In this document: positions 27,923 to 36,864 of the stretch, piece after piece
Position numbering within the stretch: position 1 is the first letter of the stretch
How the letters are laid out: each line of letters opens with the position of its first letter
Assembly (NCBI RefSeq): GCF_014489415.1
Contig: NZ_CP060822.1
Location: 2,837,501 to 2,901,500, forward strand
Direction of reading: 5' to 3'
Origin: Cylindrospermopsis curvispora GIHE-G1
Lineage (GTDB): Bacteria; Cyanobacteriota; Cyanobacteriia; Cyanobacteriales; Nostocaceae
DNA length: 64,000 bases
The notes under the pieces: model-generated
The model's database searches: none
What the model saw: the letters and a program-made list of their open reading frames with translations, nothing else
What the model was told of the DNA's origin: nothing
Program-made: the position numbers and the translations under genes

Positions 27923-28231
27923 CAACAGAAAAACGGAAAATCTTTGAAAGACCACTAGACTATTGAGTAATAGCAATGCTAAAATCAAAGCAAGGTAGGA
28001 AGGGTACACCTGGTTACCTTGGGCCGGCCCACCCTCTTCACTAACAAGTGTTCCCAAACCCTTTTGCTAGCTGGAGAGTGCGGTTTTGGTTTGCCTGGTC
28101 GCAATTCATATTACAAATTAGTTTTATGTTTTTATTAGAGTTAAAAGTGTAGTTAAGCTTAAGATTCGAAGAAGCGCGTATTGAAACAGCGAATTAATGT
28201 CTAGCTAACCAGAGGCTACGGGGTTTCTCTT
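27923..28231. other. 309-base gap, no gene seen
   Basis: Between the left end of the TnpB element and the GTG-started kinase gene. It contains the G/C-rich palindrome GGGCCGGCCC near 28021 and no open frame with family resemblance. The minus-strand frame 27842-28057 is an artefact of the element's left end. The promoter of the 28232 gene must lie here, but I could not assign boxes with confidence. Confidence 0.5.
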
Positions 28232-28696
28232 GTGATTACCATTTCTTTTAAACCGTGCTCGTGGGGTACTATTAGTTTTGCCTCAACCCTTTATTTATGT
28301 CCCATACTAGATCTATTATTAGCAGATATTCCCAAAAATCTACAGCCAGAAATTAGGCTAGGACTACAAGAAGCCCTAGTGAATGCAGCCAAGCATGGGA
28401 ATAATCTGGATCCTAGTAAACTGGTGGTGGTACGTTTTTCCTTCACAGATGATCAGTATTGGTGGATCATATCAGACCAGGGGAATGGATTTACACCCTG
28501 TTGTCGCAAACTGGGCGATCCCAGTGATTATTTACCACCAGATGAATCAGAGAGCGGGAGGGGTATGGGCTTATTACATCAAATATTTGATCAGGTAGAA
28601 TGGAACCATAAAGGCACAGAACTAAGACTGTGCAAGCACGTAGAAATTAGGAGGTTTTGGCATACAAACCTGGTTCCGGTTTTGGGCTATAAGTGA
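28232..28696 (+). CDS. RsbW-like ATP-binding protein (anti-sigma/serine kinase type)
   Basis: A 154-residue single-domain GHKL ATPase starting with GTG. N box LQEALVNAAKHGN, G1 box SDQGNGF and G2 box ESGRGMGLL are intact. This set, with no histidine phospho-acceptor, is typical of RsbW/SpoIIAB-type serine kinases that bind sigma factors or anti-anti-sigma proteins. The C-terminal RLCKHVEIRRF tail is cyanobacteria-like. No STAS-domain partner or sigma factor lies next to it. It converges with and slightly overlaps the next minus-strand gene (10 bases). Confidence 0.8.
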   Translation: MITISFKPCSWGTISFASTLYLCPILDLLLADIPKNLQPEIRLGLQEALVNAAKHGNNLDPSKLVVVRFSFTDDQYWWIISDQGNGFTPCCRKLGDPSDYLPPDESESGRGMGLLHQIFDQVEWNHKGTELRLCKHVEIRRFWHTNLVPVLGYK

Positions 28697-28944
28697 CGAC
28701 TGGGACAAGGGGGAGCGGATATGGACTTATCCAACCAACCCAAAGCCTGATTTAACCTAGCTTGAGCTTCCAAAGGTTCATTTTTGACCAAGAATACCAT
28801 TGCCGCAGCCACAAGCTCACTAGCCCGGGCATTGCGGTGAGATTTGAGACGATGCCAATCTTCGGGGGAGATGCTTAATTTTGCCATCAAAGCTTGAGCC
28901 AATTCCAGGGTGCTGTAATTATTTAACTCAGTGTTTAAAGACAT
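28687..28944 (-). CDS. Conserved cyanobacterial small protein (DUF6439-like)
   Basis: An 85-residue, mostly helical soluble protein: LELAQALMAKLSISPEDWHRLKSH, then a second pair of helices around ELVAAAMVFLVKNEPLEAQARLNQALGWL. The arrangement resembles small cyanobacterial proteins I recall under DUF6439, but that label is from memory and uncertain. No cofactor or catalytic motif is visible. Its 3' end overlaps the convergent kinase gene by 10 bases. Confidence 0.6.
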   Translation of the reverse strand: MSLNTELNNYSTLELAQALMAKLSISPEDWHRLKSHRNARASELVAAAMVFLVKNEPLEAQARLNQALGWLDKSISAPPCPSRHL

Positions 28945-29028
28945 AATACTTAGGGCCTAATATACAAAAGTAGAAGAGTTATGATATTTGACCATTATAG
29001 CGAATAATCCAACACCAGTCTATAACCA

Positions 29029-29370
29029 ATGACTAACTCAGAGGAAAACTATCAACGAGACATTGAGCAACAACTAGAGCAATTAGACAAAGAACTGATG
29101 CTGTTAAAACAAAGATATACTCAAATACAAAGGGATCAACAAAAAAAAGCTGAATGGCAACAAAAAGCTAAAGATATTCAACAGAATAAAAACCAGACTA
29201 GGGAAATGCGACTTGAGTTGAGGCGTATAGAAAAAGAGATAGAACTAATAGAAATTAACTTAGAAAGTAAATTAATTTCTTGGAGAAGTCTAAACAAACC
29301 CTTTTGGCAAGTTATTCGATTTGGTGGTCTAGGCATTCTTATAGGTTGGTGGTTAAAATCATGGATGTGA
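29029..29370 (+). CDS. Coiled-coil protein with C-terminal membrane anchor
   Basis: A 113-residue protein. Residues 5-85 are a strongly predicted coiled coil rich in K, E and Q (EQLDKELMLLKQRY, EMRLELRRIEKEIELI). A short hydrophobic helix (VIRFGGLGILIGWWL, about 94-110) at the extreme C-terminus would make it tail-anchored. I do not recognise a family. asnS begins 62 bases downstream on the same strand and could share its promoter. Confidence 0.6.
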   Translation: MTNSEENYQRDIEQQLEQLDKELMLLKQRYTQIQRDQQKKAEWQQKAKDIQQNKNQTREMRLELRRIEKEIELIEINLESKLISWRSLNKPFWQVIRFGGLGILIGWWLKSWM

Positions 29371-29432
29371 GCCATTAGTAGCAAGCTCTAATGCGCACAG
29401 CAAAGCTATATAAAAGAACCCAGTTGTAGAAA

Positions 29433-30824
29433 ATGATTGAACATCGAATTGCCACAATACTAAGAAGTAGTCAACCTGAAGAAACCCTAGTAGTACATGG
29501 TTGGGTAAGAACTAAACGAGAACTTAAGGGATTTACCTTTTTAGAAATTAATGATGGTTCATGTTTAGCCAACTTACAGATAGTTATTAATCAGGATCTA
29601 CCCCACTACCAGACAATCATAAAACAAATAAATACAGGTGCTTCGGTGGAAGTTGGGGGAGTCTTAGTTGCATCCCAAGGGAAGGGACAGAGAATAGAGC
29701 TAAAAGCGGAAGCTGTACAAGTGTACGGGGACGCGGATCCAGAAACTTATCCTTTACAAAAGAAACGTCATTCCTTTGAGTTTTTGAGAAGTATTGCCCA
29801 CCTACGTAGTAGAACCAACTCCTTTGGGGCGGTATTTCGGGTGAGAAATGCTTGTGCGACTGCCATACATCAGTTTTTCCAACAGAGGGGTTTTATGTGG
29901 GTCCACACCCCCATTTTAACTGCTAGTGATTGTGAAGGAGCAGGAGAATTATTTAGCGTCACCAGCTTGAATTTGCAAGATATTCCCCGGAAAGAGAACC
30001 AAGAGGTTGATTACAGTCAAGATTTTTTTGGTAAACCCACCTATTTAACAGTGAGTGGGCAATTAGAAGCAGAAATTATGGCCATGGCATTTACCAACGT
30101 TTATACCTTTGGACCAACATTTAGAGCAGAAAATTCTCACACTTCTAGACATTTGGCAGAGTTTTGGATGGTAGAGCCAGAAATGGCCTTTTGCGACTTA
30201 GAAGGTGATATGAACTTAGCAGAAGAATTTCTTAAACATATTTTCCGATATGTGATGGAAAACTGTGAACAAGATATGGAGTTTTTCAATCAAAGAATTG
30301 ACAACACCGTATTAGAGACAGCGGAAAATATTGTTAACAACCAGTTTGAGAGATTGAGCTATACAGATGCCATCCAAATTTTAGAGAAAGCAGAAGTCAA
30401 ATTTGATTACCCGGTAGAATGGGGCTTAGATTTGCAGTCAGAACACGAGCGTTACCTAGCAGAGCAGCTTTTTAAAAAGCCAGTAATTGTTACGGATTAT
30501 CCTGCACAAATCAAGGCATTTTATATGAAATTAAATAATGATGAGAAAACCGTACGTGCCATGGATATTTTAGCTCCTAAAATAGGGGAAATTATTGGTG
30601 GTTCCCAAAGGGAAGAAAGACTGGATATTTTAGAGAGAAGGGTTTTAGCCCAGGGGATGAAACCAGAAGATTTATGGTGGTATTTGGATCTACGTCGTTA
30701 CGGAACCGTACCCCATGCGGGTTTTGGTTTAGGATTTGAAAGGTTAGTTCAATTTATGACGGGTATGGGAAATATTAGAGATGTCATTCCCTTTCCTCGT
30801 ACGCCACAGAGTGCAGAGTTTTAA
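29433..30824 (+). CDS. asnS: Asparaginyl-tRNA synthetase
   Basis: A 463-residue class IIb aminoacyl-tRNA synthetase charging tRNA-Asn. An N-terminal OB fold (about 15-105; [21 protein letters not shown]) is followed by the catalytic core with motif 2 [21 protein letters not shown] split around residue 235, and motif 3 [12 protein letters not shown] near the C-terminus. The length and C-terminal PFPRTP match AsnRS rather than AspRS. The gene ends in a dispersed-type inverted repeat shared with convergent yraN. Confidence 0.97.
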   Translation: MIEHRIATILRSSQPEETLVVHGWVRTKRELKGFTFLEINDGSCLANLQIVINQDLPHYQTIIKQINTGASVEVGGVLVASQGKGQRIELKAEAVQVYGDADPETYPLQKKRHSFEFLRSIAHLRSRTNSFGAVFRVRNACATAIHQFFQQRGFMWVHTPILTASDCEGAGELFSVTSLNLQDIPRKENQEVDYSQDFFGKPTYLTVSGQLEAEIMAMAFTNVYTFGPTFRAENSHTSRHLAEFWMVEPEMAFCDLEGDMNLAEEFLKHIFRYVMENCEQDMEFFNQRIDNTVLETAENIVNNQFERLSYTDAIQILEKAEVKFDYPVEWGLDLQSEHERYLAEQLFKKPVIVTDYPAQIKAFYMKLNNDEKTVRAMDILAPKIGEIIGGSQREERLDILERRVLAQGMKPEDLWWYLDLRRYGTVPHAGFGLGFERLVQFMTGMGNIRDVIPFPRTPQSAEF

Positions 30825-30839
30825 TTTGGATACAACTTA

Positions 30840-30896
30840 TTTAGGGTACGTTGATTATGGCGTGGGATAACCCCACACCTTCCATTTCACCCTAAA
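30840..30896. repeat. 57-bp inverted repeat between convergent asnS and yraN
   Basis: TTTAGGGT at 30840-30847 is perfectly repeated inverted as ACCCTAAA at 30889-30896. Inside is a second hairpin, GTGGG-ATAAC-CCCAC, near 30862-30877. It resembles short dispersed palindromes of cyanobacterial genomes and may act as a bidirectional terminator. The right arm covers the yraN stop codon. Confidence 0.6.
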
Positions 30897-31404
30897 TACT
30901 ACTTAATCTTGCTGATATATCAAAAGCGGATTCTATATAATCCAATAGTATGAACTCGTATTCTTGAGTAGACAAACTAGCCAATCCTTTTGGTTGGATT
31001 ACCTGGTTTTTAGGAATAGACTTTTTATAAAAAACACTAGCTAGGTCAAAGCGACAAGAGTAGTCTGCTTTGTCTGGATGGTTAGTTAAAAACATTTCGG
31101 CCGCGATCAAGATTTTCCTTTGTTTGTTCGTGGTAACCGATTCTTTCCCTCCCGCATCCCAATTACCAGCGCTACGGGTTTTCACCTCTACAAAGGCGAT
31201 GAGGGGTGTTCTGCGATTAATATCTGTTGGTGTTGGTGTAAGAGTTTTATTATCATACTGGGCAATAATATCCACCTCACCCCAAAGACAAGAAAAACGA
31301 CGATGGAGAATTTGCCAACCGTTGGATTTTAACCATTGGGTCACTAGATCTTCTCCTGTGAGACCAATTTTGCCATAATTAGATGAAGGAAGTTTAGACA
31401 TCAA
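30892..31404 (-). CDS. YraN/UPF0102 family endonuclease-like protein
   Basis: A 170-residue protein of the UPF0102 (YraN) family, with a Holliday-junction-resolvase-like PD-(D/E)XK fold. The characteristic residues are in GEDLVTQWL, WGEVDIIAQYD and FVEVKTR, supplying the acidic and lysine positions. The family is widespread; its biological role is unsettled. An insertion, TPTPTDINRRTP, between the two motif strands makes it longer than the usual 120 residues, which is common in cyanobacteria. Confidence 0.82.
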   Translation of the reverse strand: MMSKLPSSNYGKIGLTGEDLVTQWLKSNGWQILHRRFSCLWGEVDIIAQYDNKTLTPTPTDINRRTPLIAFVEVKTRSAGNWDAGGKESVTTNKQRKILIAAEMFLTNHPDKADYSCRFDLASVFYKKSIPKNQVIQPKGLASLSTQEYEFILLDYIESAFDISARLSSI

Positions 31405-31435
31405 TTACAATTCAGGTGATTACTAATCCATTCTT

Positions 31436-31951
31436 ATGAATATTAAACGAGTTTTTAAAAATCAGATTTTTCTAGTGATCCTCAGTTTATCGTTGTTGGT
31501 AATCATACCCCTAACTTGTTTAGTAGGTATAACATCAACAGCTTTAGCACTAGAATACAACAAAGAAATTTTGATCGGAGCAAATTTTTCCCAAAGGGAC
31601 TTAAGAGATTCTAGTTTTACCAAAGCCAATCTTCGTCAAAGTGATTTTAGTGGTTCTAATCTCAGCGGGGTCAGTTTCTTTGCTGCTAATCTCGAATCAG
31701 CAAATTTCACTGGTGCTGATTTAACCAATGCCACTTTAGATTCTGCACGTTTTATTAGAGCTAATTTGACTAATGCTATTTTAGAAGGTGCATTTGCAGC
31801 TAGTGCTAAATTTGATGGTGCAATTATTGTAGGTGCGGACTTTACTGATGTGTTGTTACGTCGTGATGAACAAAATAAACTATGTGAAGTAGCAAAGGGA
31901 ATTAACCCCACTACAGGTAGAGATACAAGAGAGACTCTACTTTGTCGGTAG
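31436..31951 (+). CDS. Secreted or anchored pentapeptide-repeat protein
   Basis: A 171-residue protein with an N-terminal hydrophobic segment (about 9-31) acting as signal or anchor. About 18 pentapeptide repeats of the A(D/N)LXX type follow (ANFSQRDLRDSSFTKANL, FTGADLTNATL, FIRANLTNAIL). These fold as a right-handed quadrilateral beta helix. The C-terminus has a cysteine pair (KLC..., LLC). Cyanobacteria have many such proteins, some thylakoid-lumenal; no specific role can be assigned. It starts 31 bases from divergent yraN. Confidence 0.8.
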   Translation: MNIKRVFKNQIFLVILSLSLLVIIPLTCLVGITSTALALEYNKEILIGANFSQRDLRDSSFTKANLRQSDFSGSNLSGVSFFAANLESANFTGADLTNATLDSARFIRANLTNAILEGAFAASAKFDGAIIVGADFTDVLLRRDEQNKLCEVAKGINPTTGRDTRETLLCR

Positions 31952-32167
31952 TGTACCACTCAAAATAAACTTGGAATTATCTGTATGATATTATGATATA
32001 GTGTCCTGGGATTTGCCTAACAATATATTCATTTAGAGTGTAACTAGGGGCTAAAAGCTCAAAGGAAATGCGAGAAACAAACGTTGAAACATCTAAATAG
32101 GTACTCCCAACCTTGCACTTTCGTTAGCGATCGCCAGATAAAATTGAGAAACTAGGTTTTAAATTTT

Positions 32168-33136
32168 ATGAAGCAACTACAAACAAGACTAGTATTTATC
32201 ATATTTAGTATTTTTTTCACCGGATGGTTGATCTGTGGACTATCAATATGGTCCCTGGAATTTAATAAAGCCAAAAAAGATATCCTTCGCACTGCGGGAA
32301 TCCTTTTAGATACAGCAGCAGCAGTTAGGGATTATACGTCTAATCAGGTTCAACCCCAATTTAGCCTGATTGAAACATCATTAAAAGCTCCTGCTGCTGA
32401 TCAGGCTATCCAAGGCGGTAATAATCAAGCCCAAGGCTACCAACAAACAGAAACGGAAGTACCTGAGTTTAATAGAGTTACTGTTCCTTCCTATGCTGCT
32501 CAACAGGTTTTAAACCAATTGGAGAAAAATAAGAACGGATATAGCTATCGTGAGACTGCCATAAATCCAACTAATCGCAAAGATTTAGCAGCACCTTGGG
32601 AACTGGAAATTATTAATTACTTTGCTGAAAATCCCAAAGCACCACCAAAAATGGGCGAAAGGTTTGACACTTTGACTAAGCAAAAAACCTATTATATTGC
32701 CAAGCCAATTCAAATCACTAAAGAAAGCTGTTTGGTATGTCACAGTACACCTGAAAGGGCACCTGCTTCCCTAATCAAGACCTATGGTAGTGAAAATGGT
32801 TTTGGGTGGAAGTTAAATGAGGTGGTGGGAGCTAGAATAATCTCTGTCCCCTCTATTGTTCAGTACAACGAAGCTCGCAGATCTATTGGCTCTTATTTGT
32901 TGGCGATTGCTAGTATATTTTTAGTCGCATACACAGCAGTAATAGTAATTATATATCGTTGGGTAACCAAACCACTAGATTTTATCACCCACCTCTTAGA
33001 AGAAGTTAGCCTACATCAAGCGGAGGGGGCACAATTACCAGAGGATAAATCTAACCCCCTACATCATCTAAACCGATCGATTAATCGTCTTTTGATCAGT
33101 CTTAATAAGGCTTTAAAATCACCACAACAACAGTAA
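32168..33136 (+). CDS. DUF3365 heme-binding membrane sensor-like protein
   Basis: A 322-residue protein with a transmembrane helix near 8-28, an extracytoplasmic domain, and a second helix near 244-264 followed by a HAMP-like segment. The outer domain holds one c-type heme motif, C188-LV-C191-H192, in KESCLVCHSTPE, typical of DUF3365 (Tll0287-like). There is no output kinase domain, so it may sense redox state or gas for a partner. The mscS-like gene follows after only 43 bases on the same strand, suggesting one transcript. Confidence 0.82.
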   Translation: MKQLQTRLVFIIFSIFFTGWLICGLSIWSLEFNKAKKDILRTAGILLDTAAAVRDYTSNQVQPQFSLIETSLKAPAADQAIQGGNNQAQGYQQTETEVPEFNRVTVPSYAAQQVLNQLEKNKNGYSYRETAINPTNRKDLAAPWELEIINYFAENPKAPPKMGERFDTLTKQKTYYIAKPIQITKESCLVCHSTPERAPASLIKTYGSENGFGWKLNEVVGARIISVPSIVQYNEARRSIGSYLLAIASIFLVAYTAVIVIIYRWVTKPLDFITHLLEEVSLHQAEGAQLPEDKSNPLHHLNRSINRLLISLNKALKSPQQQ

Positions 33137-33179
33137 ATATGCAATGTTTTTGTTAAATAATCAGTAATTGGTGGCGGAC

Positions 33180-34811
33180 ATGAAAAATTTTCTTCTGCTT
33201 TTTCAAGCTGGATTGACTGGATGTCTTTTGTTCTCTTATGTTTTCGTATTGAGTAACCCCGAACAGATTTTGCCAGTAATCATCGAAATACTCAAGATTG
33301 TTGTTTTAATTAGCATTGCTGTGGTGTTTGTTAACACACTTTCTTTTTTAATCATTGATTTTTGGTTCACCCACAAGCAAGGAAAACAGCCATCTAAGTT
33401 ATTGAAGTTTACAGTTTCCGTCGTTCTTTATGGCATAGCTGCTGCTGTAGTTTTACAAGTTTTAGGAAAAGACACAACTCAATTCTTTACTACATCTGCC
33501 TTATTCGCAGCAGTGGTTGGGTTTGCCATGCAAGAACCCTTAGGTAATTTGCTCTCGGGTGTTTTTCTGCAAATAAACCAACCTTTTCAAATTGGTGATT
33601 GGATTGAATTTCAAGCACTAGATGGCATGATGGTAGAAGGGGTTGTAGAATCAGTTGATTGGGATTCTACAGATATTCGCCAAAAATCCGGTGAAATTAC
33701 TTATATTCCTAACGGGTCAATAGCTAAAAACCTAGTAAAAATGGCAGCTGCGGGTAACGTCTATCGTATGGTGGACTTCACCGTTCCTCCCAATATTCCC
33801 CCCAACCAGGTTATGGATATTGCCTGCAAAGCCTTAATTAATCAACCTCCAGCAAATGTTAATCTGGATAAGCCTTTATTTGCTAGAATGTGGTCCTATG
33901 GTTTGGAGGAAATAAACTACAAACTCTTCTACTATCCGAAAAACTACAGTGAGGCGGAAACCCATACAGATCCGGAAATTCGTTGTCGACTTTGGTACGC
34001 TCTCAATCGTGCTGGTTTAACTACTGAATATCAGCAGTCGGAAAAACAACATCTATTGCAACTGGTTAATGCTGTTGAGTTTTTTAGAGATTTAAGTCTG
34101 GAAGCTAAAAGCTTAATCATTGAGGAATCTAAAACTTTGTTGTTTGACAGAGAGGAGTTATTGGATAATCAACAACTATTTTCCGGGGCCATGTTTCTGG
34201 TAGTAAGCGGCTCTATTTTGGTACAAAATGAATTAATTCATACTTCAGAGGGTAATATTACTATTCCCCTAAATCGAAACCCACAAAATGATTATCGCGC
34301 CAGTCTTGCTCTCAAACCACCAGTGATTGAGCAGGTATCCGTACAACTAGCTAAGTACATAGGCCCAGTGGCCTTTTCCCTAACTAAAGAAGCAGCTAAA
34401 ACAGCTCCCTCTCTATATAGTCTTTATTCAACCCTCTCCACTGAGATTCACAATCCACAACAAAGAGAAGAGTTTCTCCTGCACCAACCACTAGCTCCCA
34501 CGGAGGAATTGATAGCAGGAGATTTCTTTGGGGAGATGAGTCTTTTCCTTGGACAACCTTTACCCAAGATCAAAATCACTACCATAGAGGAAAGCCAAAT
34601 TTTGGGTATCACTCCCAATGCACTTTTGAGCGCCCTAGACCGGGATGGTATAGCTATTAGTGTCATCGCTGAACAAGTTAGCCAATATTACCATACTTAT
34701 TTAAGTGGTTCTCTCCAAGAACTACCAGCGGATATGTTAGATAAAAAGGGTATTGTTGAACAAATACAGCAATATTTTGAGTCACGTATGGCACTGAATT
34801 TGAGATCTTGA
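33180..34811 (+). CDS. MscS-type mechanosensitive channel with C-terminal extension
   Basis: From the ATG at 33180 (the frame extends 12 bases upstream through GTG and TTG), 543 residues. Three N-terminal helices (about 5-25, 35-65, 75-110) lead into the MscS pore and beta domain: FAMQEPLGNLLSGVFLQINQPFQIGDWIE, quoted here in pieces AMQEPLGNLLSG and QPFQIGDWIE. The C-terminal 200 residues include GDFFGEMSLFLGQPLPKI, which matches a cyclic-nucleotide-binding cassette; an insertion splits that domain. This suggests a channel gated or tuned by a ligand as well as tension. Confidence 0.85.
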   Translation: MKNFLLLFQAGLTGCLLFSYVFVLSNPEQILPVIIEILKIVVLISIAVVFVNTLSFLIIDFWFTHKQGKQPSKLLKFTVSVVLYGIAAAVVLQVLGKDTTQFFTTSALFAAVVGFAMQEPLGNLLSGVFLQINQPFQIGDWIEFQALDGMMVEGVVESVDWDSTDIRQKSGEITYIPNGSIAKNLVKMAAAGNVYRMVDFTVPPNIPPNQVMDIACKALINQPPANVNLDKPLFARMWSYGLEEINYKLFYYPKNYSEAETHTDPEIRCRLWYALNRAGLTTEYQQSEKQHLLQLVNAVEFFRDLSLEAKSLIIEESKTLLFDREELLDNQQLFSGAMFLVVSGSILVQNELIHTSEGNITIPLNRNPQNDYRASLALKPPVIEQVSVQLAKYIGPVAFSLTKEAAKTAPSLYSLYSTLSTEIHNPQQREEFLLHQPLAPTEELIAGDFFGEMSLFLGQPLPKIKITTIEESQILGITPNALLSALDRDGIAISVIAEQVSQYYHTYLSGSLQELPADMLDKKGIVEQIQQYFESRMALNLRS

Positions 34812-34839
34812 TTTTAGAATTGCTTAGACTTATTACCAT

Positions 34840-34863
34840 TCCCCCAGCTTTAGCTCTGGGGGA
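34840..34863. terminator. Bidirectional hairpin terminator
   Basis: TCCCCCAG at 34840-34847 pairs perfectly with CTGGGGGA at 34856-34863 around an 8-base loop. It lies between the convergent mscS-like gene (stop 34811) and the 34875-35237 gene, so it can serve both. Confidence 0.65.
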
Positions 34864-34874
34864 TACTAAGTCTG

Positions 34875-35237
34875 TCAAGACCCATAACCCAATAAAGATT
34901 CAAATTCTGCCTGCAAGGCTTTTATATCTGCTAGTCTAGCTACTAACAAGTTATCCCTACCCGCATCTTTCAATCTAGTTTTCCAATATTGAATAGTATC
35001 CGGATTATGCAACCAAAACTCAATGACGGTGTTGACCACCTCATCCAAATTCCAACTCTTGGTGTTGACCACGGATTCTGCGGATTGGAGAAATTCATCC
35101 AGGGTACAAATTTGAGTTCCCAAATATTCAACCCGTTGGTTTCGTGGTTTAGTTAGGTTTCTATCTAAACTTTGCTGTTGATGATTGAAAAAGTACAGTA
35201 CTGGAGACACCCCTATAATATCAAAAGTGTACCTCAT
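34875..35237 (-). CDS. Conserved hypothetical protein
   Basis: 120 residues from the ATG at 35237. That start is chosen because GGAGG lies 6 bases upstream of it; in-frame ATGs at 35243 and 35285 lack that spacing. The N-terminus MRYTFDIIGVSPVLYFFNHQ looks like a beta strand and helix, then a helical region (NLDEVVNTVIEFWLHNP) and a C-terminal helix (ADIKALQAEFESLLG). No membrane segment and no motif is recognised. The function is unknown. Confidence 0.6.
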   Translation of the reverse strand: MRYTFDIIGVSPVLYFFNHQQQSLDRNLTKPRNQRVEYLGTQICTLDEFLQSAESVVNTKSWNLDEVVNTVIEFWLHNPDTIQYWKTRLKDAGRDNLLVARLADIKALQAEFESLLGYGS

Positions 35238-35404
35238 TCCCATCCTCCAATTTAGCTGTTCAGTTATTAAGTTGACAGACTTCACATTTAACTATAAATT
35301 AACTATAACTGGAAAAATAGACGGTTTTTACCTCAATAAATGATTTTTAAAATTTCTTAAAAACTTAGCAATTAGAAGTGGAGAGTGCTAATTTCTATCT
35401 TAAA

Positions 35405-36391
35405 TTATCCCTTTTCCAATTCTTGGAGAATTTTGCGATATAGATGTTCCACCTGCTGTCTTTGCTTTTCCCCCAGGGAAGCATAATGAGTCAACCCAGG
35501 AGCGCTGTTAACCTCCAAGAGGGTGTAGTCTACTAGTGGTTGGGTAATATTTTGAGTGAGAATATCCACACCTGCTAATCTTAAACCCATATCCTTAGTA
35601 ATATTAATCGCCAGTTGTTGAAAATCAGGATGGATGTTGTCAGTCATATCTACTGCTTGACCACCTGCGGAGAGATTGGCATTATCTAACAGATAAACTA
35701 TCATCCCTTGGGGAACTATACTCTCAAAAGTGAGATTTTGTTTTTGGAGGTTTTTAAAAATTCGGAAGTCAGCTAGATCAATTGATATCTTTTCAACTTT
35801 TTTGACCAATTCTTCCTGTTTTATTGTGAGTAGTTCTAAAATGGTGGACTTGCCATTCCCAATTATGGATAGGGGAATTCTCTGATAAGCAGCCATAACT
35901 TCATTATCTAGGACTAAAATTCTAAAATCATTACCAAGATAAAATCTTTCCACAATTAGGACTGATTGTACATTAAATATTTTTTTTGCCACTTCATAAT
36001 ATTCGTTTTTATTATATACCTTAGTGACTAGAATTCCTGAACTGAGATTCAAAGGTTTCACAATAACAGGTAGACCTAATTTCTCCGCGTATTGCCAACC
36101 TTCATCTATGTTTCTGGGATTAGCTACCTTTTGACACATTTTATCGCTGAAAAATGTCTTGCCTTCTGTTACTTTATAACCAAGAGTACCCAAAAAGTAA
36201 TTAGAAAAGGCCTTATCTTGGGCTAAATTAGCTGAGCCAAATCCATTAATATTAAATCTTGTATTACGAAAGACTGTTCTCTTACCATTGCGAAAGGTTA
36301 TGTGGCCTATTAGTTCATATTCCGGTTCTATCAAAATCTTTGCACCTATTTCTGTGGCTATCTTCTGCAAAACCGATGCTGTAAATCTCAT
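35405..36391 (-). CDS. ATP-grasp ligase-like protein
   Basis: A 328-residue ATP-grasp protein. The lysine of the ATP-binding strand is in LPVIVKPLNLSSGILVTKV, a second strand gives VLIVERFYLGNDFRILV, and the metal-binding end is LLEVNSAPGLTHYA. The pattern resembles the ATP-grasp half of cyanophycin synthetase or GshAB, but the Mur-ligase domain of CphA is absent, so it is a stand-alone ligase with unknown amine and acid substrates. It is monocistronic. Confidence 0.78.
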   Translation of the reverse strand: MRFTASVLQKIATEIGAKILIEPEYELIGHITFRNGKRTVFRNTRFNINGFGSANLAQDKAFSNYFLGTLGYKVTEGKTFFSDKMCQKVANPRNIDEGWQYAEKLGLPVIVKPLNLSSGILVTKVYNKNEYYEVAKKIFNVQSVLIVERFYLGNDFRILVLDNEVMAAYQRIPLSIIGNGKSTILELLTIKQEELVKKVEKISIDLADFRIFKNLQKQNLTFESIVPQGMIVYLLDNANLSAGGQAVDMTDNIHPDFQQLAINITKDMGLRLAGVDILTQNITQPLVDYTLLEVNSAPGLTHYASLGEKQRQQVEHLYRKILQELEKG

Positions 36392-36510
36392 AGTTTCTTT
36401 AATATGGTTATTAATATTACCGTTTAGCTGTATTATAAATATACAGTTGCACTAAGTGTTGACAATTAAAAAATTATATAATAACAAAGTGGCATCGTCA
36501 ATCAATTAAA

Positions 36511-36548
36511 GGCGCTAGTGTTTCCCCCCTAAGAGATACACTAACGCC
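36511..36548 (+). promoter_or_regulatory. Hairpin in the 5' leader of the 36576 gene
   Basis: GGCGCTAGTGT (36511-36521) and ACACTAACGCC (36538-36548) pair at 10 of 11 positions around a loop holding CCCCCCT. The hairpin ends 27 bases before the start codon. The C-rich loop could pair with the AGGGAT ribosome binding region at 36560, offering a possible translational switch. Inference from sequence only. Confidence 0.45.
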
Positions 36549-36575
36549 GATCAAATTCATAGGGATAGTATAATT

Positions 36576-36812
36576 ATGCCACAAGATACCGGATACAAAA
36601 ACACAAAACTAGAAAAAAAGGCGATTTCTTATAAAAATCGCCTCAATGGTTGGACTGTAGCTCGTGTAGCAGAAGATGATCAGCGTGTTGTTGTTGCCCG
36701 CTTTCGCAGTAAGTCAGATGCGGATGGCTATATTCAGCATCTGCGTCAACTTGTGCCTGATGGTTATTTTGAAATGTTTTTTGATTCTCAAGTACTAATA
36801 GCTTCAATGTGA
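36576..36812 (+). CDS. Small conserved hypothetical protein
   Basis: A 78-residue soluble protein. The stretch NRLNGWTVARVAEDDQRVVVARFRSKSDADGYIQHLRQL (39 residues, split here as NRLNGWTVARV and ARFRSKSDADGYIQHLR) has the beta-alpha-beta feel of a SPOR-like or RRM-like fold, but no known signature matches. It follows a strong hairpin leader. It stands alone on the plus strand between minus-strand genes. The function is unknown. Confidence 0.65.
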   Translation: MPQDTGYKNTKLEKKAISYKNRLNGWTVARVAEDDQRVVVARFRSKSDADGYIQHLRQLVPDGYFEMFFDSQVLIASM

Positions 36813-36864
36813 ATATGAAATTATTCTTTAATCAGCGTTCTAGCTAAAGTCATACCTCAGAGAC

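Noticed and set aside
27842-28057. Minus-strand open frame with the tail HKKIAERHGSHLALDRKC
   Set aside because: Artefact of the element's left-end repeat; often annotated but not supported as a gene.
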